Shown: positions 36,211 to 45,094 of the stretch, in pieces
Layout: each line of letters opens with the position of its first letter
How positions within the stretch are numbered: position 1 is the first letter of the stretch
NCBI RefSeq assembly: GCF_016401385.1
Contig: NZ_JAEACF010000001.1
Location: 1,922,001 to 1,986,000 of the forward strand
Length of the DNA stretch: 64,000 nucleotides
Reading direction: 5' to 3'
From: Fictibacillus halophilus
Lineage (GTDB): Bacteria; Bacillota; Bacilli; Bacillales; Fictibacillaceae
Program-made: the position numbers and the translations under genes
The notes under the pieces: generated by a model
Told to the model about the DNA's origin: nothing
The model's database searches: none
The model's input: the letters and a program-made list of their open reading frames with translations, nothing else

Positions 36211-36245
36211 CAAAAAGACAGCTGAAAAAGGTCAGCTGTCTTAAA
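36211..36245 (-). terminator. Terminator after SpoVAF-like gene
   Basis: Minus-strand AAGACAGCTGA / TCAGCTGTCTT hairpin followed by TTTTTG, directly after the stop codon. Confidence 0.88.
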
Positions 36246-36247
36246 CT

Positions 36248-37711
36248 TTAACGGTCGGGGTCTTTTGGGTGCAATACGATTGGCCTTCTGTTCTTTAATG
36301 GCATTGGAATCCTTAAGATCACATCTCGGATCGCCTTTGGATTAAAAGGAATGAAAGGCCAGAGATAAGGTATATGGAAGGACTTGAACGACACAAAGAA
36401 TAATACGGCTAATGTAAAGCCTACTATATATCCTGGTACACCTAACAGTGCAGTTAAACCTAATAAAGAAAGTCTTAATAACCGATTTGCTAGACTAAGC
36501 TCATACGTTGGAGTAGCAAATGTTCCAATTGCAGCTACAGCAATATAGAGCACTACTTCATTTACAAATAAACCAGCTTCAATCGCTACTTGTCCGACCA
36601 CAATCGCTGAGACCAATCCTAGTCCGGTTGAAACAGATGTAGGCGTATGAATCGTAGCCATTCTGAGCATATCCATACCTAGTTCGATGATCACAAACTG
36701 CAAAAACAATGGGACGACACCTATCTCTTCAGGACCTATGAAGGATAAATTCACTGGTAGAAGTTCTTTCTGTACGGAAAACAGGTACCATAATGGCAAT
36801 AAAAAGATCGATATCCACACAGCTAAAAATCGCACAAACCTTAAATAAGCACCAACGACCGGTTTCTGCCTGTATTCTTCTGCATGCTGGAGATGATGCC
36901 AAAAAGTGGTTGGTGTGATCAAGACAGACGGTGATCCATCTACATAAACTAAAACATGTCCTTCAAATAAATGAACCGCTGCTGTATCAGGACGTTCTGT
37001 ATACCTCACTAACGGATAAGGATTGAGGTGCCGGCCACAGATAAATTCTTCGACTGTTTTCTCACCCATCGGAAGTCCATCCGTATCAATTTTTTTCAAT
37101 GATTCCTTAATTCGTTCCACGATATGCGGATCTGCAATATCTTCAATATAAGAAATACATACGTCAGTCTTCGATCGCCTGCCTATACTCATGTACTCCA
37201 TACGAAGTGAACGATCACGAACTCTTCTTCTCGTGAGTGCGGTATTGAACACGATTGTTTCGACAAAACCATCTCTTGCTCCTCTAACAACGCGCTCAAC
37301 ATCCGGTTCTTCAGGTCCTCGAACCGGGTATGTTCTTGCATCGATTTGAAGGATTTCAGAAACTCCCTCAACGAGCAGAACTGTGGGACCACTTAAAACC
37401 CAATCGATTCCTTGGTTCAAATCATCTGACGTAGAGATTTCTATATAGGGCAGATACGTCTTCATCAACTTTACAAGTGGATCCGGATCTAATTGACCTG
37501 GCTCGAGATCGGCTAGTAACTTCATTAAATAATGAAGAATATCATCTTTAACGAATCCATCTACCATAAATAAGGCCATTCTTCTTCCGGCATATTCTAA
37601 ATCAAGATGAATACAATCAAAACTTATATCGACGCCTAGTTGATCTTTCATATACTGAACGTTTTCATTAAAATTTGGTGAAAGAGGTTGTTTTTTTGGC
37701 AGATATGACAT
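36248..37711 (-). CDS. SpoVAF/GerA-family spore germination protein
   Basis: 487 residues. The soluble N-terminal domain has RTYPVRGPEEPDVERVVRGARDGFVETIVFNTALTRRRVRD and the signature DGLPMGEKTVEEFI...NPYPLVRYTERPD; then about five membrane helices. This is the GerA A-subunit architecture, closest in pattern to SpoVAF. Such proteins sit in the spore inner membrane. Here the gene stands alone, away from any spoVA operon in view. The start at 37711 (MSYLPKK) has GAGGAG 11 nt upstream; a closer ATG is too near. Confidence 0.88.
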   Translation of the reverse strand: MSYLPKKQPLSPNFNENVQYMKDQLGVDISFDCIHLDLEYAGRRMALFMVDGFVKDDILHYLMKLLADLEPGQLDPDPLVKLMKTYLPYIEISTSDDLNQGIDWVLSGPTVLLVEGVSEILQIDARTYPVRGPEEPDVERVVRGARDGFVETIVFNTALTRRRVRDRSLRMEYMSIGRRSKTDVCISYIEDIADPHIVERIKESLKKIDTDGLPMGEKTVEEFICGRHLNPYPLVRYTERPDTAAVHLFEGHVLVYVDGSPSVLITPTTFWHHLQHAEEYRQKPVVGAYLRFVRFLAVWISIFLLPLWYLFSVQKELLPVNLSFIGPEEIGVVPLFLQFVIIELGMDMLRMATIHTPTSVSTGLGLVSAIVVGQVAIEAGLFVNEVVLYIAVAAIGTFATPTYELSLANRLLRLSLLGLTALLGVPGYIVGFTLAVLFFVSFKSFHIPYLWPFIPFNPKAIRDVILRIPMPLKNRRPIVLHPKDPDR

Positions 37712-37829
37712 TTTTTTCATCACTCCTCTGCCTATCATCCTTCACTTTCTTTTCATGTTTCATACCTTGGTCAACAACGATTATTCTAAATGTCTCATAA
37801 ATCCAACAGATTCAATGATCGTATAGAAA

Positions 37830-37862
37830 AAGAAAACCCCTTAGCTATGCTAAGGAGCTTTT
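37830..37862 (-). terminator. Terminator after M42 peptidase gene
   Basis: Minus-strand CTCCTTAGC / GCTAAGGGG hairpin then TTTTCTTTTTC. Confidence 0.8.
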
Positions 37863-37865
37863 AGG

Positions 37866-38909
37866 CTATACAAGTGGAGACTTTAAATAGGCGTGAATAA
37901 GTTCTGCTGTATTTTTTAAAGACTTGATATGTGTACGTTCAAAAGCATGAGATGCATCAATTCCAGGTCCGATCAGACCATGCACGATATCTGCACCAGC
38001 ACGAATAGCAGCTGTAGCATCTGAACCATAGTAAGGATAGATATCCACTTTATATCCAATATTTTGTTTTTCAGCTAGGGCTACAAGATGTTTTCTTAAA
38101 CCATAATGGTAAGGACCCCCAGAGTCTTTTGCACAGATACTTACTGTAAACTCATCTGTTGACTGACCATCACCGATTGCTCCCATGTCAACCGCTAAAT
38201 ACTCGACTGTTTCGATTGGTATGTTCGAATTACCACCATATCCAATCTCTTCATTGTTACTAATTAAAAAGTGAGTCGTGTATGGCAGCTTGATTGAGTG
38301 GGTCTTAATTTGTTTAATCACATGCATTAAGATTGCAACGCTTGCTTTGTCATCTAGATGACGCGACTTCACAAATCCACTATCCAATTGCTCAAATCTA
38401 GGATAGAAAGAAACAAAATCTCCTATTGAGATTCCCGCCTCTTCAACATCTTTCTTAGAATGAAACTCTTCATCTACTCGAACAACCATGTTCTTCTGAT
38501 CACGTTTTAATTCATTCATTCCTTTGTATACATGAGCAGCTGTTTGATGCATCATGATCGTGCCACTAAACGTTTTTCCTGAGTTTGTGTGTATAGAACA
38601 ATATTCTCCTTCTATCGTATTCCAATAAAATCCACCGATTAAGTCTAATTTTAGACGGCCATCGCTTTTGATCTCTTTCACCATAGCACCTAAAGTATCT
38701 ACATGTGCTGTCAACAGGCGATGTTTTGAATCATTTTCACCCGGAATGGTAGCGATGACAGCACCTTTGTTCGAAGTTTTGAATGATACCTGATTTTCTT
38801 CAAAGAATGATTTCATAAACTCGATTGCGGCTTCTGTATTCCCAGACGGGCTTGGGATATGTACGAGTTCTTTAATATAACTTACGATCTCTTCTGTTCG
38901 TATTTCCAA
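37866..38909 (-). CDS. M42 family metallopeptidase
   Basis: 347 residues. Zinc ligands and catalytic residues are visible: AHVDTLGAMV, KSRHLDDKASVA, SNNEEIGYGG, VDMGAI and DASHAFERTH. Family members are cobalt- or zinc-dependent aminopeptidases forming large cytoplasmic shells; some are annotated as endoglucanases in error. The start is TTG at 38909 with GAGGGG 8 nt upstream. It is a single-gene unit between divergent neighbours. Confidence 0.92.
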   Translation of the reverse strand: MEIRTEEIVSYIKELVHIPSPSGNTEAAIEFMKSFFEENQVSFKTSNKGAVIATIPGENDSKHRLLTAHVDTLGAMVKEIKSDGRLKLDLIGGFYWNTIEGEYCSIHTNSGKTFSGTIMMHQTAAHVYKGMNELKRDQKNMVVRVDEEFHSKKDVEEAGISIGDFVSFYPRFEQLDSGFVKSRHLDDKASVAILMHVIKQIKTHSIKLPYTTHFLISNNEEIGYGGNSNIPIETVEYLAVDMGAIGDGQSTDEFTVSICAKDSGGPYHYGLRKHLVALAEKQNIGYKVDIYPYYGSDATAAIRAGADIVHGLIGPGIDASHAFERTHIKSLKNTAELIHAYLKSPLV

Positions 38910-39025
38910 TCGTCTAACCCCTCTCTTTTAACCCCTTCATACGTTTTCTTGAACTCGAGCCTTCTAATTTGGACAGGGATGCATAGAATTTAGGAACAAG
39001 TTGTCCGAAAGGGAGGCTGATTTGT

Positions 39026-39889
39026 ATGAAGTGGAGAATTTCAATTTATCTGTTAATTATTATACTTGTAATAGGTATCATCTACCAGCCGTTTGTCAAA
39101 AAAGAAGCACGTGAAAGCATTACATTCTTTCCGTTAGACAATGCATTTTCTTTTAAGGAAGCAGATACGAATCTATCTTTCCTAAACGGGAACTCTTCAA
39201 GTTATGACTTGCTTTGGAAAGTGAACTCTGAGACTTCTGAACGTGTTTATTTGAGGCAAGATATTGCAATGATTTATGAGAACGGAAGGCTTAACAACAA
39301 GATGACAGAGTGGAAAACATCTGCTGTTGAAATTGACCTTGAAAAAGATGTTATAAGTTCGATACCGGGGCTATGGGAGGCCATCTCCTATCATCAAGGA
39401 GAGATCCATCTTAGCGAAGAGAAATATCGTTCTGTACAGAGAATGAGTAATGATTATCTATATGCAGCAAAACTAGGTCAATCCTTTTCAAGTTTTAAGA
39501 TTCCTAAGGATAACACGGAACGGAAAGCTAAAAATGATCTGGATGAAAAAACGAATAAATACTTACAGCAAACACTTACTCAAACAACAAACTTCTATCA
39601 GATTGACATAAACGAATATTACGTGATCTCATTAGAGTCGTTAACGGATTATAACAGAAAACCACTACCCGGGTTCTCTTCATCCAAAAGTCAGGAAATT
39701 ATCGGGAAGCTTTGGGAAGGATTATACAAGAATTACTTTGTAGGAATCACGACCAAAAATGGACAGAGAGTAAGTCCAATCGGAAGTTCGATGCCTTTCA
39801 TCTTGATCAGCAAAGACAAAAAATATTTATTCGTTCTCTTTCAAACAACTAATGGAGAGAACATCCAGCTGATTCAATATATCTCGTGA
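39026..39889 (+). CDS. Uncharacterised exported or membrane-anchored protein
   Basis: 287 residues with an N-terminal helix (ISIYLLIIILVIGIIYQPF) that could be a signal anchor, then a polar domain without recognisable motif. The domain contains many aromatic and Ser/Thr residues (YYVISLESLTDYNRKPLPGF). GGGAGG precedes the ATG by about 10 nt. Its last 41 nt overlap the 3' end of the convergent HAD gene. No terminator separates the two. Function unknown. Confidence 0.72.
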   Translation: MKWRISIYLLIIILVIGIIYQPFVKKEARESITFFPLDNAFSFKEADTNLSFLNGNSSSYDLLWKVNSETSERVYLRQDIAMIYENGRLNNKMTEWKTSAVEIDLEKDVISSIPGLWEAISYHQGEIHLSEEKYRSVQRMSNDYLYAAKLGQSFSSFKIPKDNTERKAKNDLDEKTNKYLQQTLTQTTNFYQIDINEYYVISLESLTDYNRKPLPGFSSSKSQEIIGKLWEGLYKNYFVGITTKNGQRVSPIGSSMPFILISKDKKYLFVLFQTTNGENIQLIQYIS

Positions 39890-40595
39890 TGACTTCTATT
39901 AATGCACGGCTAGAGTAACAGGTATGATGAGGACGTTTGTCATTCGTTACAGAATGCTTCAACGGATTCCACCATATAGCTGTCCAAAGAGCATGGATCG
40001 CTGGAACCATATCTAAAGAATAAGAATCACCAATATAGTAAAAGTCACTACCATCTGTATTCCTTTTTACAAGATGGAAGATCTCCGGACTAGGCTTAGC
40101 CACTTTTATTTCCGATGAAATATATATATGTTCCTCAGGAATAGCTAGTTGTAGATGTTTTATCTTGTTTCTCTGAACGGCAGCCTCTCCATTGGAGATG
40201 ATACCGTGCGTAATTTCATATCGATTTAGCAACTCAAAGATATCTCTTACCCATGAGTAGGGTTGCACAAATAGATGTACATTCTCTTCAAAAAGCTGTT
40301 GATACCTCTCGATTTCTTGGTTACTAAAATTTCTTAGTCCTATTGCGCGTAATGAAGATAATAGGCGGTTCCTTTGATATTCTTTTCGGTTGATCCATCC
40401 TTTTTCATAAGCCTGCCAATAAAAATCACAAAACGTTTTATAGCAAGAAAACCATTTACCTTCTACATTCATATTTATCTCATCTGAAGAGACGATGGAA
40501 CGAAATGCAAATAAAGAAGCCTTCTTAAAGGAGGCTTCATAATCAAACAGCGTATTGTCTAGATCGAAGAAGAATGCTGTTTTTTCCGATTGCAT
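39849..40595 (-). CDS. HAD-superfamily hydrolase
   Basis: 248 residues. HAD motifs: I AFFFDLDNTLFDYEAS with nucleophile Asp, II HGIISNGEAAVQ, III Lys in SSEIKVAKPSPEIF, IV YYIGDSYSLDMV. A helical cap of about 90 residues marks a YjjG/pyrimidine-nucleotidase or phosphoglycolate-phosphatase-like enzyme; the substrate is not predictable. The ATG at 40595 lies 2 nt after the stop of the 58-residue gene upstream and has no strong ribosome site of its own, so translation is probably coupled. Confidence 0.88.
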   Translation of the reverse strand: MQSEKTAFFFDLDNTLFDYEASFKKASLFAFRSIVSSDEINMNVEGKWFSCYKTFCDFYWQAYEKGWINRKEYQRNRLLSSLRAIGLRNFSNQEIERYQQLFEENVHLFVQPYSWVRDIFELLNRYEITHGIISNGEAAVQRNKIKHLQLAIPEEHIYISSEIKVAKPSPEIFHLVKRNTDGSDFYYIGDSYSLDMVPAIHALWTAIWWNPLKHSVTNDKRPHHTCYSSRALIEVITRYIESAGCSLH

Positions 40596-40597
40596 GG

Positions 40598-40774
40598 TCA
40601 AATGATTTCATCCATCATTTTAGATCGCAAACCTGGAAATGACATAGCACTTCCCACTAAGAAACGACGAATAAACGGGTTGCCAAGAGCGCTATTCATC
40701 AAACGGTATCTCATTCTGTAACCGAGCACAATAGCAAGGAATATCAAAAAGCTTTTAATCACAAATCCTTTCAT
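40598..40774 (-). CDS. Small membrane-associated protein, 58 residues (YqgO-like position)
   Basis: An open frame of 58 codons from ATG at 40774 with an excellent AAGGAGG 7 nt upstream. The protein starts with a hydrophobic helix MKGFVIKSFLIFLAIVLGYR and ends SKMMDEII; the middle is basic (RMRYRLMNSALGNPFIRRFL). The stop codon is 2 nt from the HAD start. B. subtilis has the small gene yqgO near yqgN; homology is possible but I cannot confirm it. Codon use and the ribosome site support a real gene. Confidence 0.75.
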   Translation of the reverse strand: MKGFVIKSFLIFLAIVLGYRMRYRLMNSALGNPFIRRFLVGSAMSFPGLRSKMMDEII

Positions 40775-40817
40775 GTGAAAACCTCCTTGCTACTACTTTC
40801 TGTTTGGAATGCACTTT

Positions 40818-41423
40818 TTATTCGTCCTCTAGATTTAAAAGGTCTTCTTTCGTATTTACATTTTCAAAAAAGTGAGCCTCTTCTTTTCGTACTTCTATGT
40901 ATTTCGTACGTTTACGGTCTAGTAATGAAAGAACCTTTAAGTTATCCTTCATTAAGTTCTCTTTCAATTCAGGAAGGCAAGATCGCTTGTATACACCGTT
41001 AAGCGGATAGACTTTTCCGTTCAAAACTGGAACGATGCAGTCATACTCGGGATGTTCAATAGCCCGTTCTATCCATGTTCCATACATATGGCTGCTCATT
41101 CTAGGCATGTCACAAGGGGTAATCAAATAATAATCTCCCTTTTTTTTCAGCATCGCACTGTATATGCCGGCTAATGGACCTTTACCTCTAAAAGCTTCAA
41201 CATCGGAAATTAGTTCTGCAGCATGAGAATGGTCTTGCTCTAATTTCTCCATCCATTCTTCACGAACGACAGCTACCAGCTCATCTGAATGTGGAGCGAT
41301 CGCATTCATCGCTTTTTCAAAAAAAGTGGTATGACCCCATTTAGCGAACAATTTTGGACTTCCAAATCTTCTAGACTCACCGCCTGCAAGAACAACCCCT
41401 ATTACGCTCAAGTTATGATCCAT
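40818..41423 (-). CDS. mobA: Molybdenum cofactor guanylyltransferase
   Basis: 201 residues. The nucleotide-binding signature VVLAGGESRRFGSPKLFAKWG, metal/GTP region LISDVEAFRGKGPLAGIYSAML, catalytic YYLITPCDMPRMSS and VYPLNGVYKRS are all typical of MobA. It attaches GMP to molybdopterin. No other Mo-cofactor gene is in the window. It overlaps the DUF92 gene by 16 nt and is followed by the 58-residue gene after 43 nt. Confidence 0.92.
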   Translation of the reverse strand: MDHNLSVIGVVLAGGESRRFGSPKLFAKWGHTTFFEKAMNAIAPHSDELVAVVREEWMEKLEQDHSHAAELISDVEAFRGKGPLAGIYSAMLKKKGDYYLITPCDMPRMSSHMYGTWIERAIEHPEYDCIVPVLNGKVYPLNGVYKRSCLPELKENLMKDNLKVLSLLDRKRTKYIEVRKEEAHFFENVNTKEDLLNLEDE

Positions 41424-42193
41424 GTGTATAAACCTCCCGCAATCATACCTCCTATAATAGTAGAAGAAAAGTTCACAAGATCGTTTGTAAAAAAGGAATA
41501 CCCAAATACTTTTATTGTTTTAACACCACAATGAACGTGACTTTCTGTTTCTTTTTTACAAATAGAACAAACATACTTTTGTTCAAACCAAGCCCCAAAA
41601 AGGGTATCTGCTACATTGCCTAAAAATCCAGAGATCGCAATACACAACAGAATACTAAATGATGTTTCATAGAGAAAATAAAAGCCAAAGCCTATTAAAG
41701 ATGCTCCGGTAGCTGCTGCAACTGTACCTAGACTTGATACTGCACCTGATAAGCCAGGATCGACCTTCTTCCATTCTTTTATATGAAACGGTCTTTGCTG
41801 TGATAGGACACCGATCTCTGAAGCCCATGTATCTGCTGTAGCTGTTGCAAAGGTAGCAGCGAATACTATAAGCCATACAGGATCTGAAACCGTTAGATGA
41901 GCAATTGCTGCAAGTAGAGCAGCTCCACCATTGGCAAGCACTTGCCCGGCCGACCTTCCCTTTTTCTCTTCGGTGTTTAAAGCGTCTTGATCCTGTTTTT
42001 TGTCTTTTTTCCATTTGGTCAAAAATGTAGAAGTTATGAAGAACAGACCGAGTATGATCAAACCTTGCCAACCAAAGGCAAGATATATAATCACACCCAA
42101 TATAAACGCTGTTAAACTTCCTGCGATGGTGAGCCATTTAAAGCAGGCTGACAATATGGAAAGAAGAGCGATACCTACTAGTATGTTTATCAT
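41408..42193 (-). CDS. DUF92 / TMEM19 family membrane protein
   Basis: 261 residues with about six membrane helices. Family markers: GRSAGQVLANGGAALLAAI, ATATADTWASEIGVLS and DPGLSGAVSSLGTVAAATGA; a CSICKKETESHVHCG segment near the C-terminus could bind metal. Plant VTE6, a phytyl-phosphate kinase, belongs to this family; the bacterial substrate is not known, but a CTP-dependent polyprenol kinase role is conceivable. It starts the base after yqgN ends and overlaps mobA. Confidence 0.85.
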   Translation of the reverse strand: MINILVGIALLSILSACFKWLTIAGSLTAFILGVIIYLAFGWQGLIILGLFFITSTFLTKWKKDKKQDQDALNTEEKKGRSAGQVLANGGAALLAAIAHLTVSDPVWLIVFAATFATATADTWASEIGVLSQQRPFHIKEWKKVDPGLSGAVSSLGTVAAATGASLIGFGFYFLYETSFSILLCIAISGFLGNVADTLFGAWFEQKYVCSICKKETESHVHCGVKTIKVFGYSFFTNDLVNFSSTIIGGMIAGGLYTWIIT

Positions 42194-42751
42194 CTACTTG
42201 AATCGACCATCTTCCGTAATAATCTGATCAACAGGAACATCATAGTTTTCATGTGGAAGAAAATCCGTAGTCTGCAAGGTGTAAGCAAGTGAAAGTTTAG
42301 ATCCATCATAAGATTCTAAATAGCGATCGAAATACCCACCTCCGTAACCGATTCTGTACCCGTCTCTATCAAATACTAGTCCTGGGACGATAATCATGTT
42401 CATTTGAGACGGCTCTATGCATGAAGTAACATCAATCTTAGGTTCGTATAGATCCATGTATACATTTTCTAATGCTTCATAAGAACGTATCTCTCGGAAC
42501 TCCATCTGTTTGTGTTTAGAGTAGCACTTAGGGACTCCGACAGTCTTCCCTTCACTCCACGCTTGGTTTACGATGTAAGACGTATCGAGCTCAAAAGCTC
42601 TCGAGACAGTAATGCCGATACAATTTGCTGTTTTCCAATCGTCTGTTTGAAATAAGAAATTAGAAATCGCTTCGCTTTTTGCCTTTCTTTCTTCTTTTCC
42701 CATTGAGAGTAACAATTGTTTTAACTCTTTTCGCCATTGTGATTTATTCAT
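42194..42751 (-). CDS. yqgN: 5-formyltetrahydrofolate cyclo-ligase (YqgN-like)
   Basis: 185 residues. MNKSQWRKELKQLLLSM start, substrate region FELDTSYIVNQA, and the family signature VFDRDGYRIGYGGGYFDRYL. It converts 5-formyl-THF to methenyl-THF using ATP. AGAGGTG lies 8 nt before the ATG. It leads a five-gene run yqgN-DUF92-mobA-small ORF-HAD with overlaps or short gaps. Confidence 0.95.
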   Translation of the reverse strand: MNKSQWRKELKQLLLSMGKEERKAKSEAISNFLFQTDDWKTANCIGITVSRAFELDTSYIVNQAWSEGKTVGVPKCYSKHKQMEFREIRSYEALENVYMDLYEPKIDVTSCIEPSQMNMIIVPGLVFDRDGYRIGYGGGYFDRYLESYDGSKLSLAYTLQTTDFLPHENYDVPVDQIITEDGRFK

Positions 42752-42805
42752 GGATTAAACACCTCTATAACGTGATGTATTTATCATATCATGAGTATGA
42801 TTGCA

Positions 42806-42850
42806 TGAAAAAACGCCTGATCCCTCATTTGCATGGGTCTCAGGCGCTTC
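42806..42850 (-). terminator. Terminator after rpmG
   Basis: Minus-strand GCGCCTGAGACCC / GGGATCAGGCG hairpin then TTTTTTC, after the rpmG stop at 42860. Confidence 0.88.
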
Positions 42851-42859
42851 AACGTGAAA

Positions 42860-43009
42860 TTACTTTGTTTCACGGTGAACTGTGTATTTCTTTAAACGTG
42901 GGCTGTATTTTTTAAGCTCTAAACGGTCTGGATTCGTACGCTTGTTTTTTGTAGTGATGTAGTTACGATCACCAGTTTCAGTACAAGCTAAAGTAATGTT
43001 TACACGCAT
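42860..43009 (-). CDS. rpmG: 50S ribosomal protein L33
   Basis: 49 residues starting [20 protein letters not shown] and ending [10 protein letters not shown]. It is the L33 form with a single Cys, lacking the zinc-ribbon CxxC pairs, like RpmGA of B. subtilis, whose gene also lies beside yqgN. GGAGGG lies 9 nt before the ATG. It binds 23S rRNA near the E site. Confidence 0.97.
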   Translation of the reverse strand: MRVNITLACTETGDRNYITTKNKRTNPDRLELKKYSPRLKKYTVHRETK

Positions 43010-43108
43010 TGTTGTTTCCCTCCACATCTTTACCAAAGTACATTATCATGGTTACTAACAGTCATATTCTCTATTAAACCATACCATAACATGATAACAA
43101 ATTCTTTT

Positions 43109-45091
43109 CTAACGAGCAAGTGAGTTTTGTGAAAGTTTCTCATAGACTTTCGTATATTCTTTGAGAACATCAATAAATGTGGCATGTGACCAGGTGAGAG
43201 GTGCAACCGACAAAGCCTCTCCCGTAAACGGGTGCAGTTGTTCAGGTAAAACACCTGTAGAAAAACTATGCTCGTGAACCCAGCGTAAAATTTCATGCGG
43301 CCGCTCTAGATCTTGAAGTGACTTCGCACATTGAACATACCATTTAGCAAGCCATAGCGTACAGATTAGCCAAGGATTCCCAGGCGCTCTTGTCATATCA
43401 TGCGTTTGTTGAAAGTAATAGTCATTCGTGTATCTTGCTATTCCGCCTACACCGGACTTAATGCTCAGCTCTTCATTCATCTGCTGCATCGTTCGGACAA
43501 CACGTTCATCATCGGCAGGGTATACACCGAACGCAAAAAGAGCATACATGCTTGATTCCATCGTGAAGTCTTTTTTATAAGCGTTATCATCCAACAGATA
43601 GATGCCTCTTAAAAATCTTCCTGAACTCTCATCGTATAAATGCTTCTCCATTCCAGCTTTTATTCGGTCTGCCCCCTTCTTGTACCTTTCTGCTCGGTCA
43701 TCCTCGCCGAAAAGTGTCGCGAAAGAATAAGCAGCCATAAGGCCACCATATACAGAACTAGCAGTAAAGGTAAAGATCCCTCTTCTTTCTTCCCAAAGAT
43801 CATAAGAAGGTAACGGGAGGTCTAGCTCTTCTTGCATATATTGAAGCAAGAATCTTGCACTCGGACGCACTAATGACCGATAGAGAGATTGAGCAAACTC
43901 AATATCTCCTGTTGCTTTATAATGCTCCCAAAATGCCCACAGTACGAGCGCTGTTTCATCTTCCTGAATTGGCAACTGGCTAGAACCTTCTTTGTCGATC
44001 ATAGGGTGCCATGATGATCCGATCGAGCCGTCGGGGTTATATTTATGATGAAGGTACCCCTCTTTTGTTAGTACATCCGCACATCTGCGATAAAAATTCT
44101 TTACCATTCCATGAAAGCCCGCTTTTGCGACAGCAGCGGCTATTAACGCCCCATCTCTTGGCCACATGTAACTATAATGGTCGCGGTTATAATGCTGAAT
44201 ATCGGAATCGTTCGCAGCAATAATATAGCCGTTCTCATTCGTTTGAGTACGAATGATCAGTAAACTCCTGTTATATAGATCAAGAAGTTCATCAGAAAGG
44301 TTGCATGGATTGATCTTTGTTTTATTAACCCATCTCCTCCAGTACACATCTATCTTATCTAACGTTAAAGATGGACCGATCTCCATGAGGTAATCGTAAA
44401 GCGAAAAAACTTCCTCTCTACTTTTTCCAACGGTTAAAGCATAGTTTACGTCTCCTTTTCCATGTGGCGGAACGATGCCTTGTACGGAGAAAGTACTATC
44501 CACTGATCCTTGGGCGATCGGGTTCACATGAAGATGACCATCTTCTGCATCTTTCCATGTTCCTTCTGCACTTAAAAAACGTTTCACCCCTGTTGTGTAC
44601 TGGTCGATTCCCTTTTGATCGAATGATGCTGTAAAAAGAAAGTAACGATTCTTCTTATAATGGATGATCACAGATTTTTCAGGATCAAAGTAGGCTGTGT
44701 CTCCCACTTCATTCTCATATATTGAAAGATCTTGGTGAAAGAACAGTTTGATCCTTTTTTCTTCATATGAATCGTTTAATACGGTGATTCTTCGCATAAA
44801 CATATTTTCTCTTTGATGAACGGCATCTTCAATCTTAAGCGTTATACCTTCTTTTGCGTTTTTTGCGTATGAGAGGGTAACGAGTGAATCTAAATGATAA
44901 CCCGGCTCGATCACCCATTCTTTTGAAGAAAGCCAAGAAAAGGAGCCATTGATACTGGCTCCTAGACGGTTAACATGCCCCTGGACATGATTTTGCTGAC
45001 CGACGTAAGGAAAATAGATGTCTCTGATCTGCAAATATTCATCTAAATTAATCAATAATTTTCCGTTTCCTAAAACCAAATGTCTTGGCAT
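43109..45091 (-). CDS. GH15-family glucan hydrolase (glucoamylase-like)
   Basis: 660 residues. An N-terminal beta-sandwich of about 250 residues (MPRHLVLGNGKLLINLDEYLQI...) precedes the (alpha/alpha)6 barrel. Substrate-site motifs YMWPRDGAL (about 308-316) and DLWEERRGIFTFT with the likely acid Glu (434-435) are present; VLPEQLHP near the C-terminus gives the likely base. No signal peptide, so it acts inside the cell. Prokaryotic GH15 enzymes hydrolyse alpha-glucans or trehalose-like sugars. It is last in the four-gene glucan operon, 3 nt after the nucleotidyltransferase gene. Confidence 0.9.
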   Translation of the reverse strand: MPRHLVLGNGKLLINLDEYLQIRDIYFPYVGQQNHVQGHVNRLGASINGSFSWLSSKEWVIEPGYHLDSLVTLSYAKNAKEGITLKIEDAVHQRENMFMRRITVLNDSYEEKRIKLFFHQDLSIYENEVGDTAYFDPEKSVIIHYKKNRYFLFTASFDQKGIDQYTTGVKRFLSAEGTWKDAEDGHLHVNPIAQGSVDSTFSVQGIVPPHGKGDVNYALTVGKSREEVFSLYDYLMEIGPSLTLDKIDVYWRRWVNKTKINPCNLSDELLDLYNRSLLIIRTQTNENGYIIAANDSDIQHYNRDHYSYMWPRDGALIAAAVAKAGFHGMVKNFYRRCADVLTKEGYLHHKYNPDGSIGSSWHPMIDKEGSSQLPIQEDETALVLWAFWEHYKATGDIEFAQSLYRSLVRPSARFLLQYMQEELDLPLPSYDLWEERRGIFTFTASSVYGGLMAAYSFATLFGEDDRAERYKKGADRIKAGMEKHLYDESSGRFLRGIYLLDDNAYKKDFTMESSMYALFAFGVYPADDERVVRTMQQMNEELSIKSGVGGIARYTNDYYFQQTHDMTRAPGNPWLICTLWLAKWYVQCAKSLQDLERPHEILRWVHEHSFSTGVLPEQLHPFTGEALSVAPLTWSHATFIDVLKEYTKVYEKLSQNSLAR

Positions 45092-45094
45092 CTG

